Assembly: GCA_049680365.1 (NCBI GenBank)
Contig: JBAUHQ010000169.1
Location: 1 to 41,478 of the forward strand
From: K23-9 sp049680365
Lineage (GTDB): Bacteria > Planctomycetota > Planctomycetia > Pirellulales > Pirellulaceae
Reading direction: 5' to 3'
Length of the DNA stretch: 41,478 nucleotides
Numbering within the stretch: the first letter of the stretch is position 1; each line of letters starts with the position of its first letter. A program made the translations under genes and the position numbers. The notes beneath the pieces were generated by a model, which had not been told where the DNA came from, did not search any database, and saw nothing but the letters and a program-made list of their open reading frames with translations. Positions 8,360 to 17,500 of this stretch are shown in pieces.

Positions 8360-9754
8360 ATGGAATTCCTGGTCGTAATGTTTTCGCTGGCCGCGTTGGT
8401 CTGGATGGTCCCGCTGGTACACGGCGGTCGTCTTTTTCGCTTGGCTACGATCGTTCTGTTGGCAGGCACCGTCGTCGGCCCGGACTTTTTTGCAGTTGAC
8501 GGCCCCATCCAAATCAGTCTCGATCGAATCCTGTGGGGTGCGATGTTGCTTTTGGCTGTCATGCACTGGCGACTAGGTAACATTCCGTTTTCAAAAATCA
8601 CTCGCGTCGACATGCTGATTGTCGGCATGATCGCTTTGTTTTTCATCAGCGGCATGAGCCAAGGTAGCGGTCAATACGCCAGCCGATCATTTTCGCGTTG
8701 GCTGTTTTATATCGTGATGCCCGCAGGTCTGTATTTGATTGCCCGTTTGGTTGAAATCCGAGAATCCGATATTCGCTGGTTTTGTAAAGTCATGATTGGA
8801 CTAACGGTTTATCTTGGCTTGACTGCTCTGTGCGAAATCAAAGGCTTCGACGCAGTCGTGTTCCCAAAATACATTTTGGATTCGGAACGTTGGGAATTTT
8901 TTGGTCGTGGCCGTGGCCCACTGATGAATCCCGTTGCCAACGGATTCGTGATGACGATTGGCTTTGTCGCTTGCGTGGTGAGCTTCTTTGCCTGTTCGCG
9001 TCCGCTGAAATTCGTCTACGCCGGCGCGGCCCTGGTTATCGCTGCTGGTTCGTATGCAACGCTGACGCGAAGTGTTTGGGTGGGCTTGATGCTGGCGGTT
9101 GCTATTATCGGCTTTGTCTACCTGCCTCGCTGGGTTCGAGTTTTAGGCCTTGCGTCTGCCGTGCTATTTGCCGGTGCAATGACGATGGGATTAAAAGACC
9201 AACTGTTAGAAATGAAACGAGACAAAAACTTGTCCGCCGTCGAAGCAGCCAAGTCAATCGAACTGCGTCCTTTGCTGGCCATCGTGGCCTGGGAAATGTT
9301 CAAAGACAAACCCATCACCGGTCATGGTTTCGGACGGTACTTTGAAAACAACAAGCCTTACTGTGACGACCGCTCGTACGACAAACCGCTCAAGCACGTC
9401 AAAGGCTACTACCAACACAACACCTTCTTGGCCGTGTTGGTTGACACGGGCCTGACTGGCTTTTCGCTGTTCATCGGCATGCTGTTAACCATCATGTTGA
9501 TCGGTTGGAAACTCGTCCGGCAACGAATCAGTACGCCGCAGGCTCGCAACGTCGGCCTGCTTTTGCTGGGTGCTTTGGCGACGTATTTTTGCAACAGCAT
9601 GTTCCACGACATGTTGATCATTCCGATGGTCCACATGTTCTTGTTCTTCATGGCAGGCATCGCTGTCACGATCAATCAGCGTGGTTTTTCAACAGAACCG
9701 GTGGCTGCTGCTGTGCCTGCAAGATCGTTGGCACAATCCGCAGCGGCAGTTTAA
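8360..9754 (+). CDS. O-antigen ligase/polymerase-family membrane protein (Wzy_C-like)
   Basis: The 464-aa protein is a multi-spanning membrane protein with about ten to twelve hydrophobic segments from the first residue onward. It carries the family pattern of the O-antigen ligase (PF04932-like) group: a TRSVWVGLMLAVA segment, a large hydrophilic loop with RPLLAIVAWEMFKDKPITGHGFGRY, and, near the next helix, HNTFLAVLVDTGLTGFSLF. The GHGFG and HN motifs are the loop residues usually conserved in WaaL/Wzy-type enzymes that join undecaprenyl-linked glycans to lipid A, other glycans or proteins. Planctomycete members are often tied to exopolysaccharide or glycoprotein synthesis. No glycosyltransferases flank it here, so its glycan partner is unknown. 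The start is preceded only by a purine-rich AGAAAAAG stretch. Confidence 0.85.
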   Translation: MEFLVVMFSLAALVWMVPLVHGGRLFRLATIVLLAGTVVGPDFFAVDGPIQISLDRILWGAMLLLAVMHWRLGNIPFSKITRVDMLIVGMIALFFISGMSQGSGQYASRSFSRWLFYIVMPAGLYLIARLVEIRESDIRWFCKVMIGLTVYLGLTALCEIKGFDAVVFPKYILDSERWEFFGRGRGPLMNPVANGFVMTIGFVACVVSFFACSRPLKFVYAGAALVIAAGSYATLTRSVWVGLMLAVAIIGFVYLPRWVRVLGLASAVLFAGAMTMGLKDQLLEMKRDKNLSAVEAAKSIELRPLLAIVAWEMFKDKPITGHGFGRYFENNKPYCDDRSYDKPLKHVKGYYQHNTFLAVLVDTGLTGFSLFIGMLLTIMLIGWKLVRQRISTPQARNVGLLLLGALATYFCNSMFHDMLIIPMVHMFLFFMAGIAVTINQRGFSTEPVAAAVPARSLAQSAAAV

Positions 9755-9766
9755 ATGACAATGTCG

Positions 9767-9785
9767 CGTAAGCTTCCAGCTTGCG
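9767..9785 (+). repeat. REP-like hairpin, copy 1 (inverted relative to copy 2)
   Basis: CGTAAGCTTCCAGCTTGCG folds into an 8-bp stem (one G-T wobble) with a TCC loop. Its reverse complement, CGCAAGCTGGAAGCTTACG, matches copy 2 at 9796-9814 in 15 of 19 positions. It lies just after the O-antigen-ligase-like stop in a convergent gap. It may act as a transcription barrier for both genes. Confidence 0.5.
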
Positions 9786-9795
9786 GGCAAACAAT

Positions 9796-9814
9796 CGCAG
9801 GCGGAAAGCCTACG
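9796..9814 (-). repeat. REP-like hairpin, copy 2
   Basis: CGCAGGCGGAAAGCCTACG folds into a 7-bp stem with one C-A mismatch and a 5-base loop (GGAAA). It is related to copy 1 (9767-9785) but in the opposite orientation, giving a BIME-like head-to-head pair. It overlaps the stop codon of the ketopantoate reductase gene (9810-9812), so part of it is coding. Confidence 0.45.
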
Positions 9815-10742
9815 CAACTTCTTTGGCCGCTGCGTCCATAAACTGCAGCACTTGAAAGAGCATTTCGACTCGCGGCATTTCGTGCCCGACCGCCTTGGTT
9901 GCGTCCAGCGGGTTGCCCAGAATGGCGTCCAATTCCATCTGGCGGCCCTTCAAAAAATCTAGACGCATGCTGCTGTCGTAAGGCACCATCTTGCGAGTAC
10001 TTTCCATCGTCGTTTCGATCGCTTCGTCGGGCACGTTGACGCCACAAGCCGCAGCTCCCTGGTGGACTTCGCGGATGATCGCATCGGCTAGCTCGTAAGT
10101 CGCGGGCACATCGATAATTTCTTTCGTCGACGCATTGAGTGCCACCGACAGTCCATTGAACGGAATGTTCCACATCAGTTTTCGCCAGCGGACCGCGTTC
10201 AGATCGCCGGAAACTTTCGCGTCGATGTTGGCCGACCGCAGTTCTTCACAAATCTGTTGCGCTCGCGGCGTGATTTCGTTGCTGCAATATTCACCAAAGA
10301 CAATCCGGCCAAAATCCATGTGATGAATCGTTCCCGGGCCGACCTTGTTGCTGCACAAAAAACAGCAACCGCCCAACACACGGTAGTCACCTACGACCGC
10401 AGCCGAATCCGCTTCAACGCCCAAACCATTTTGCAAAACCAGGACAACGCCGCCGTCTCGAGTTGTCGCTGGCAGCAACTTAGGCAACAAATGGTTGTGG
10501 ACTGTTTTCAACCCAACGATCGTCACATCGCACGCAGGCATCGCATCGGCAGACTCGTACGCGTTGACGCTGGGCAAATGAAAATCCCCCCACAAGCTTT
10601 GAACTTTTAACCCGTACTCACGAACGTGGGCGTAGTCACTGTGAAGCAAAAAGTGTACGTCAAAACCGGCGTTGGCCAACATGCCGCCGTACAAGCCCCC
10701 CAAGGCTCCGCTGCCGATGATCGCGTAAGAGTTCTTTTTCAT
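9810..10742 (-). CDS. panE: Ketopantoate reductase family protein (PanE/ApbA-like)
   Basis: The 310-aa protein begins at 10742 with MKKNSYAIIGSGALGG, which puts the NADPH-binding glycine-rich motif (GSGALGG, residues 10-16) where the family has it; a frame start further upstream would add 34 residues with no family similarity. A central RWRKLMWNIPFNGLSVAL block corresponds to the catalytic Lys/Asn helix, and the C-terminal part with PYDSSMRLDFLKGRQMELDAILG matches the family's substrate-side region (S-S-M-x-x-D, E-x-D-x-I-x-G). The family reduces 2-dehydropantoate to pantoate in pantothenate/CoA synthesis, using NADPH in the cytoplasm. Many genomes carry paralogues with other 2-oxo-acid substrates, so the exact role is not certain. 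The gene converges on the O-antigen-ligase-like gene and is divergent from the DUF1552 gene. Confidence 0.85.
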   Translation of the reverse strand: MKKNSYAIIGSGALGGLYGGMLANAGFDVHFLLHSDYAHVREYGLKVQSLWGDFHLPSVNAYESADAMPACDVTIVGLKTVHNHLLPKLLPATTRDGGVVLVLQNGLGVEADSAAVVGDYRVLGGCCFLCSNKVGPGTIHHMDFGRIVFGEYCSNEITPRAQQICEELRSANIDAKVSGDLNAVRWRKLMWNIPFNGLSVALNASTKEIIDVPATYELADAIIREVHQGAAACGVNVPDEAIETTMESTRKMVPYDSSMRLDFLKGRQMELDAILGNPLDATKAVGHEMPRVEMLFQVLQFMDAAAKEVA

Positions 10743-10909
10743 TTGGTCCACTTTGGCTGAGGAAACAGGAGCAATGTTGATACCGAAACATCCATGCGGC
10801 GAAAAGGTGATCAGTTCGACAAAATCCCTCCCAGCCCACGCCACCTTTGCCTAAAATGTTGCGTATTCGATTCGTCGATCCCCACCGCACTCCTCGAATG
10901 CCAACATTC

Positions 10910-12229
10910 ATGCCCACTCCGCTTTCCCGACGTACCGTCCTTCGTAGCGTCGCGGGTTCGATCGCCATACCTGCGTTGACCGCCATGCTGCCGCGAAACG
11001 CATGGGCTGCTGGTGCGACACCGAAAATCCCAGCGCGAATGATGGTCGCGCATTTTGGGACGGGAATGAACTTGCACGAATTCTTTCCGAAAGAAACCGG
11101 GGCCGATTGCGAATTACCACAAATCGTTCGTCCATTGGAAGACTACCGCAAACGGATGACGATCTTGTCAGGCATGCAATTGGAACACGGCGGCGGGCAC
11201 ACGGGTGACTACAGTTTCTTAACCGGCACCGAAGGCTGGACGTCGTCGGGCATCAAGGGCGGCATCAGTGCCGATCAAGTGGTCGCCAAAGCGATTGGCG
11301 GCGAAACACGTTTCCCATCACTGCAACTGTCGATCCAGCGCGGCACCAACTTTGGCCAGCAAGGTTTGGCGACACTGTCTTGGAGCGAAAGTGGTATCCC
11401 ACTAGCCGCCGAAAACGATCCTTACGTTTTGTTCAATCGACTGTTCGGCGTTGACGATGCCGATCAAGCCGCCCAACGTGACGACAATTTCCGGCGGCGC
11501 GGCAGCATTCTGGATTATGTTCGCGGTGAAGCTAATCAAGTCCAGCGCAAAGTCGACAAAAACGATCGCATGAAATTGGAAGAGTACTTCACGGCCGTCC
11601 GCGAAGTCGAAAGTCAGCTTCAACGCGATATCGATTGGTCAAACAAACCAAAGCCTGACGCGAAGCTTGATGGAATGGGCGATTACAGTAAATCACTGAC
11701 GCCAGATTCACGCGAGTTTGACTACACGACTTATCAGAAGTTGATGTACGACTTAATCGCGTTGGCGTTTCAAACTGATTCGACGCGTGTGATCACCTAC
11801 AACGTTCGCCGCGAACTTGCTGGTGGAACCTTTCCTGTACACGGCGTCAGCAAAGTTTTCCACGCGTTGACGCATCACAATAACGATCCAAAGAACTTGG
11901 CAGAACTGGCCAAGGTCGACGAGATCAACATGGGCTTCTGGAAACAGTTTCTGGATCGACTCGATTCGATCGAGCAACCTGACGGCAAGAGCCTACTAGA
12001 TCACAGCGTGCTGGCCTATTCGTCCAGCGCTGGCATGGATCACTCGCGCGATCGATTGCCAACGGTCATGTTCGGCGGCGAAGCACTTGGCATCAAACAC
12101 CAAACGCACATTCAGTTGGATGACAAAACGCCGCTTGCTCGGGTTTGGCACACGATGGCCGATCGCGTAGGCGTGAAGGTCGATCGCTTGCAAGATAGTA
12201 CTGGCCCAATCAACGAGTTGATTGGATGA
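10910..12229 (+). CDS. DUF1552 family secreted protein (Tat signal)
   Basis: The 439-aa product from the ATG at 10910 starts with a twin-arginine signal (PLSRRTVLRSVAGSIAIPALTAML), so it is expected to be exported folded. An ATG at 10898 is an equally possible start; one at 10847 is too long for a Tat leader. The mature part reads like the planctomycete DUF1552 family (PF07586): PKIPARMMVAHFGTGMNLHEFFPKE, SGMQLEHGGGHTGDYSFLTG, LQLSIQRGTNFG, and a C-terminal region with HHNNDPKNLAELAKVDEINMGFW. The family is of unknown function and is usually paired with a DUF1592-type protein, as here. Its stop overlaps the next start (ATGA at 12226), so translation of the two is probably coupled. Confidence 0.9.
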   Translation: MPTPLSRRTVLRSVAGSIAIPALTAMLPRNAWAAGATPKIPARMMVAHFGTGMNLHEFFPKETGADCELPQIVRPLEDYRKRMTILSGMQLEHGGGHTGDYSFLTGTEGWTSSGIKGGISADQVVAKAIGGETRFPSLQLSIQRGTNFGQQGLATLSWSESGIPLAAENDPYVLFNRLFGVDDADQAAQRDDNFRRRGSILDYVRGEANQVQRKVDKNDRMKLEEYFTAVREVESQLQRDIDWSNKPKPDAKLDGMGDYSKSLTPDSREFDYTTYQKLMYDLIALAFQTDSTRVITYNVRRELAGGTFPVHGVSKVFHALTHHNNDPKNLAELAKVDEINMGFWKQFLDRLDSIEQPDGKSLLDHSVLAYSSSAGMDHSRDRLPTVMFGGEALGIKHQTHIQLDDKTPLARVWHTMADRVGVKVDRLQDSTGPINELIG

Positions 12230-14574
12230 GCCGTTACTTTGCCCTTTGCATCTTGGCGACGATGTTTGTGTCGCCGATTTGGGCCCAATCTGAAGTTGAC
12301 TTGCCCAGCGTCACGAACAGCCTGGACATGCAGCTAAATCTACTGCCCGCAGGCCGATTCGAAATGGGTGCGCAGTCGACGTCGTCGTTTGGCCGAGACC
12401 ATAGCGATTTCAATACCGATGACGCAGCGCATCAGCACCAAGTCGTCTTGTCGCGACCGTTTTATTTATCCACCACTGAAGTCACTAAGGCACAGTTCGA
12501 TCAGTTTGTCACAGCGACTGGATACACGGCAACGGCCAAATCAAACGGTGCAGGCATCGTCGGTTGGGATCCAGCGCCCGACCCAGAGCATCATGGTCAC
12601 AAGCAATCGTTCCGCCAAAAGCCCGAATTCACTTGGGCAACCACTGGGTTTTCTCAAGAGAACGATCACCCCGTTGTTGGCGTTAGCTTTCGTGACGCGA
12701 CCGCGTTTTGCCAGTGGCTTTCAAAGAAGGAGGGCAAGCCGTATCGATTGCCAACCGAAGCTGAGTGGGAATACGCGGCCCGAGCTGGCACGCAGACACT
12801 TTTTTCGTTCGGTGACGACTACCGTGGTGTGATCGAAAAACACGCCAACATCGCCAACGTCGAACTTGAAAAAGTCGCGCCCGATCGCGTGATGCGTCAG
12901 TGGATTGTGTTTCCCGAAACCGAACTGGGTGACGATCATGTTTTTACTTCGCCCGTGAGGACTTACCTGCCAAACCCGTTCGGCTTACACGATATGCATG
13001 GCAACGCTTGGGAGTGGTGCGAAGACAAATACTTGGACACGTTTTATCGACAGTTCAAAGACAACGGGCACCACAACCTTCGCGATCGAGCCATCGATCC
13101 GCTCAACACGGAAGACTGGAACGACACCGGTGACTGGCGAGTGATTCGTGGTGGTTCGTGGTTCACATCGCCTGTGCAAGCTCGTTGCGCATGTCGCGGT
13201 TACTTCGAGGCCGATGATGCGGCAGCCTATGTTGGTTTCCGTGTCGCGATGGATGCTCCCCAGACAGAAATCGATCAAGCCAGAGCAGTGTTCGAACGGA
13301 GCGAAGCTGCTCGGGAAAGAATGCCTGCACTAGCGCGCGAATTTCGGGAACGACGCAAAGGCATTGTCACGGTCATCATCAATGCCGATCACCTAACCGA
13401 CGAGTTTTTTGATGCGATCACTGCATTGGACGAACCGGTCGATATCGAGCTCAACGCACAAGGAAAGCTAACGGGCGAACACATTGAGAAGTTGACTCGA
13501 GTGAAGGATCTTCGTGGATTGGTTCTTTCCGGAACCGGCAACGGCATCACTGACGCCGATATCGCGCCGATCGCCAGCAAGACTGAGATTGAACAATTGC
13601 AAATCACCGGCACAGTTGGTTTGAGCGATGAAATGATGGGCTACTTATCGGGCCTGACGAACCTGCAAACGCTCAGCCTGCACGGCGACGGAATCACGGA
13701 CGCGGGACTGGCGAAACTGCCGGAACTGGCTAACATCCGCACGATTCACATTTCGGGAACGAAGGGGACGGGAGCGATTCTTAAGAAGGCAACGAGCAAC
13801 ACGCTTAGTGATTTTCAATCTAATCATTTCAGTGACGATGATTTTGAATTGCTGCTTCCGTTCGCAGAATCGCTGAAAACGCTTCGGCTATCAGGGAACA
13901 TAACCGACGACGGACTGCAACACGTCGCCAAGCTACGGCAACTGCAAACGTTCTCGGTCAGCGACTGTCCGAATCTAACCGACGAAGGATTTCAAGTGCT
14001 GGGCGAGTTGCCGTTCCTGCGGTCGATCGATTTGACTGGATCGAACGCTGGCGACTTAACCATCGATGCGATTGCTGACAACAATTGGTTGCGCGAACTG
14101 CGTTTGGGAAGTCGGTTCTTAACCAATCGTGGCATCATGCGATTGAGCGAAGCCACCGGGATTTCACAACTGACAATCGCAAGCGACGACTCGCCAATCA
14201 CGGACGAAGCGTTTGCCCATTTTTGGCGGATGAAGAATCTGTACGCCGTTGTCCTGTCCGCGCCTAGAATCACGGGCGAAGCCTTCGGGCCGATGGCTGA
14301 ATGTCCGAAGCTGGACCAACTGACGTTGTCTGGAAAATCAGTCAACGACGCGGGAATTGCATGTGTCGCAAAACTTCAATATCTGCGAACGGCCACGATT
14401 GGCGGTTGGACCGAAGAAGCGACGACCAAGGTGACCGCAGCGGGATTACTGAAACTGAAGGATTTACCGGCAGGAGTGCGAGTGACGCTTCGTCGCAACA
14501 ATCTCAAACTGGACAATGCAACCTTGGATGCCTTCAAAGCAACAGCGACACACTTGCAGGTTTCAGGATGGTAA
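12226..14574 (+). CDS. Secreted FGE/SUMF1-domain protein fused to leucine-rich repeats
   Basis: The 782-aa protein has a signal peptide (residues 1-20, ending PIWAQ). Residues 30-345 form a formylglycine-generating-enzyme/SUMF1-like domain: MQLNLLPAGRFEMGA, TTEVTKAQFDQFV, HPVVGVSFRDATAFCQWLSKK, YRLPTEAEWEYAARAG, GLHDMHGNAWEWCED and RGGSWFTSP. The segment after RGGSW lacks the closely spaced Cys pair of true sulfatase-activating FGE (it reads FTSPVQARCACRG), so conversion of a sulfatase Cys to formylglycine is doubtful. A linker helix (350-380) leads to an LRR array over about 395-770 with repeats of the LRxLxLSGNxITDDGL kind. It sits between, and overlaps, the DUF1552 and DUF1592-type genes, so the three probably act together outside the cytoplasm. 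The role is unknown; carbohydrate or protein binding fits the domains. Confidence 0.88.
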   Translation: MSRYFALCILATMFVSPIWAQSEVDLPSVTNSLDMQLNLLPAGRFEMGAQSTSSFGRDHSDFNTDDAAHQHQVVLSRPFYLSTTEVTKAQFDQFVTATGYTATAKSNGAGIVGWDPAPDPEHHGHKQSFRQKPEFTWATTGFSQENDHPVVGVSFRDATAFCQWLSKKEGKPYRLPTEAEWEYAARAGTQTLFSFGDDYRGVIEKHANIANVELEKVAPDRVMRQWIVFPETELGDDHVFTSPVRTYLPNPFGLHDMHGNAWEWCEDKYLDTFYRQFKDNGHHNLRDRAIDPLNTEDWNDTGDWRVIRGGSWFTSPVQARCACRGYFEADDAAAYVGFRVAMDAPQTEIDQARAVFERSEAARERMPALAREFRERRKGIVTVIINADHLTDEFFDAITALDEPVDIELNAQGKLTGEHIEKLTRVKDLRGLVLSGTGNGITDADIAPIASKTEIEQLQITGTVGLSDEMMGYLSGLTNLQTLSLHGDGITDAGLAKLPELANIRTIHISGTKGTGAILKKATSNTLSDFQSNHFSDDDFELLLPFAESLKTLRLSGNITDDGLQHVAKLRQLQTFSVSDCPNLTDEGFQVLGELPFLRSIDLTGSNAGDLTIDAIADNNWLRELRLGSRFLTNRGIMRLSEATGISQLTIASDDSPITDEAFAHFWRMKNLYAVVLSAPRITGEAFGPMAECPKLDQLTLSGKSVNDAGIACVAKLQYLRTATIGGWTEEATTKVTAAGLLKLKDLPAGVRVTLRRNNLKLDNATLDAFKATATHLQVSGW

Positions 14575-17500
14575 TTCGACTACTCGTGTCGATCCTGCTC
14601 GTGTCGATCGCCATTTTAGCATCAGCCGCGCCACCGGTAATCGATGAAGCCGCGTTTGGCGAAACCGTCAAGCCGTTTTTGACCGAACACTGCAACTCAT
14701 GTCACGACGGGGAGCTTGCCGAAGGCGATTTGCGACTGGACAACTTGGCCGCGAATTTCAGCGACCGCGAACCATCTGGCCATTGGGTTGAAGTGCTGGA
14801 CCGAATCAACTTGGGCGAGATGCCGCCCGAAGACGAGCCACGGCCCGACCCGGCGGACTTGGCCAAAGTCACTGAGTGGATTTCCAATAACTTGCTGCAA
14901 ATGCGGCGCAGTGCTGAAAGCACCGGCGGTCACGTGGTGATGCGGCGATTGAGCCGCGTCGAGTATGCCAACACGGTTCGCGACCTGCTGGGCGTTGTGT
15001 TTGTTGATGGCGAAGGGCCGATGGAAGACTTGCCGCCCGATGGCCGTATCCAAGGATTTGACCGGATGAGCAAAGCGTTGCTGGTCGATCCGTCATTGAT
15101 GCAAGCGTACATCGACGTCGGCAGCGAAGTCGCCGATCGCGCCGTCGTGTTTCGTCCGGCAACAATTCCCACCAAAACGATGCGATTTGATTTCGTTGAT
15201 ACACGCGATTCGGCGATGAGCTATTTGCTGAACAGGCGCGCGTTCGAGATCAATGAGCCATTCTTAACGGTCATGGAAGACAACGCACGGACGTTCGCAA
15301 AGTTACGACACCCGTCGATCGACAAAGAAATTCCGGTGACCGGGCAATATCGCGTTCGAGTTTGTGCGGCCGCAGATCCAGGCGACTCTCTGCAGCCCGT
15401 TTTCATGGATGTGACCTACGGATCTCTAGGGCGTTTGGCTCGCTTTCGTGTCGACGCCACTTTAGGCGATCCGAACGTTTACGAATTCGAGCAAACCTTT
15501 GATGCCGCAGTGCCCGGCGAGTTTGGTGTCAGCATTGTCAATGGAACGCGATTTACTGAAGGTCGGCAGGTGGTTCACAAGGCACACCGCGACGCCAACG
15601 AGCTATTTGACAATGGAAAGCCAATGGAATCGTTGCGGGCGAAAGCACGCATGCGGGCGGAAGGCAACTTCGATTCGTACATCCGCAGCGGCTATCGGCA
15701 TGACGTGATCGATACCAAGCCATTGCCAAAGCTGCATTTGAAATGGATCGAAGTCGTCGGTCCACTGCAAAGCGACTTTCCGCCTCCTAGCATGAACGCA
15801 ATCTTTCCCGACGGACCACCAGCGGCGGATCAACAAACAATCGAAACTGCAACTGCCGCGATTAAAAGACTGTTGCCGCGAGCCTTTCGTCGCCGCACGG
15901 CGCAGTCTGAATTGGACTCAATCGTTGCGATCATGAAAGCGGACATGGCAGCCGGAGCATCGTTCGAGCGAGCGATGGAGACTGGTTTGACCGCGATGCT
16001 GTGCTCTCCGAATTTCCTCTATTTACGCGAAAACGAATCAACGAAGACGCGAGAACTAACTCCGTTTGAATTGGCAACGCGGTTGAGCTATTTCCTGTGG
16101 TCATCCAAGCCCGACGACGAATTGTTTCGTAGTGCCGTTTCAGGAAAGTTGACCAAAGACCCGGCTGAGCTTGATCGACAGATCGACCGCATGCTGGCCG
16201 ATAATCGCAGCGAAGGTTTCGTAAACGGCTTCGCCCGCCAATGGCTAAAAGTCGATGAGTTCACCCGGTTTCTTCCGGACGAGAAAATTTTTCCGAAGTT
16301 CTACGAGACCGAATTTGCTGGATTGGAAAAGGACGTCCGCGAAGAACCACTGGCCTTCTTTCGCGAAGTCCTACACAAAGATGAACCGATTCGAGCGTTC
16401 TTGAGCAGTGGTTGGTTGATGCTGAACGAAAAACTGGCCGCGTACTACGGCATTACGGGTGTTTCTGGATCCGAATTCCGCCGTGTCCCGTTGATCAAAC
16501 CAAATGGATGGATGGCCAGTGCAAAAGAACGCTTGTTGAATACACCTCAAGTGGGACCAATCCATGTGATCGGCCCGTTCAGCGGACAAGATTTGCCAAC
16601 GGTCTTCCAGCAATCCTTCGCCCCGGAAGAAGTCGTTGACTTGGACCAGCCGGTTGGCGAACTGAGATGGATCGCGAAGCCCGAGTGGGCCGATGATACG
16701 ATTCATGAAGTGTTCAGTGGCGACAACTCGGTCTTCTACCTCTATCGACAAATCGATTCCAAGATCGCCCAAGATCTAACGCTTGCCCTAGGCAGCGACG
16801 ATGCGATCAAGGTTTGGATCAACGGAGTAGAGGTATTGCAGAACTATGTCGTGCGCAGTGTCGAAAAGAAACAGGAACGCGTGACTGTAGCACTCAACGC
16901 CGGCAAGAATGACTTGTTGATCAAAATCGTTAATGGCAGTGGGACCGGTGGTTTCTATTTTCTAGCCGAAACGATCCAGTCAGAAGCGCTCGCGGCCCTG
17001 AAGACACCGGGAAAAAAACGCACGCCCGAGCAACGCCGATTGCTGGAAGACACTTACTTGGCAGAATCCGCTTCCGCCCCGCGTGGTGGACTGCTGGGTA
17101 TGGCGGGCATTCATCTTTGGGGCGCCGATGGCAACCGCACCAAACCGGTCGAACGCGGTAAGTATCTCTTGACCGTGTTGTTCAATGATCCGCCTCCGCC
17201 ACCGCCACCCAATGCGGGCGAAGTGGAGCCAAACTTGCGTGGCAAGCAGTTAACCGTTCGTGAGCGACTGGAACTGCATCGTGAACAAACAACGTGCAAC
17301 AACTGCCATCGCCGCATCGATCCCTACGGATTGGCGTTGGAGAATTTCAACGCGATCGGCCAGTGGCGAGAACAAGCCGATGGTGAAAAACCCGTCAATC
17401 AATACTGGGGCGAACGTGAAGCCATCAATCCCAGCGGTGTGCTGCCCAGCGGTGTCGAATTCCAAAACTTCCTGGAGTTCAAGCGAGCAATCTTGGCTCA

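Noticed and set aside
14301..14567. Upstream extension of the DUF1592-type protein by 89 codons
   Set aside because: This part is antiphase of the LRR gene and does not look like protein; the ATG at 14568 opens a clear signal peptide.
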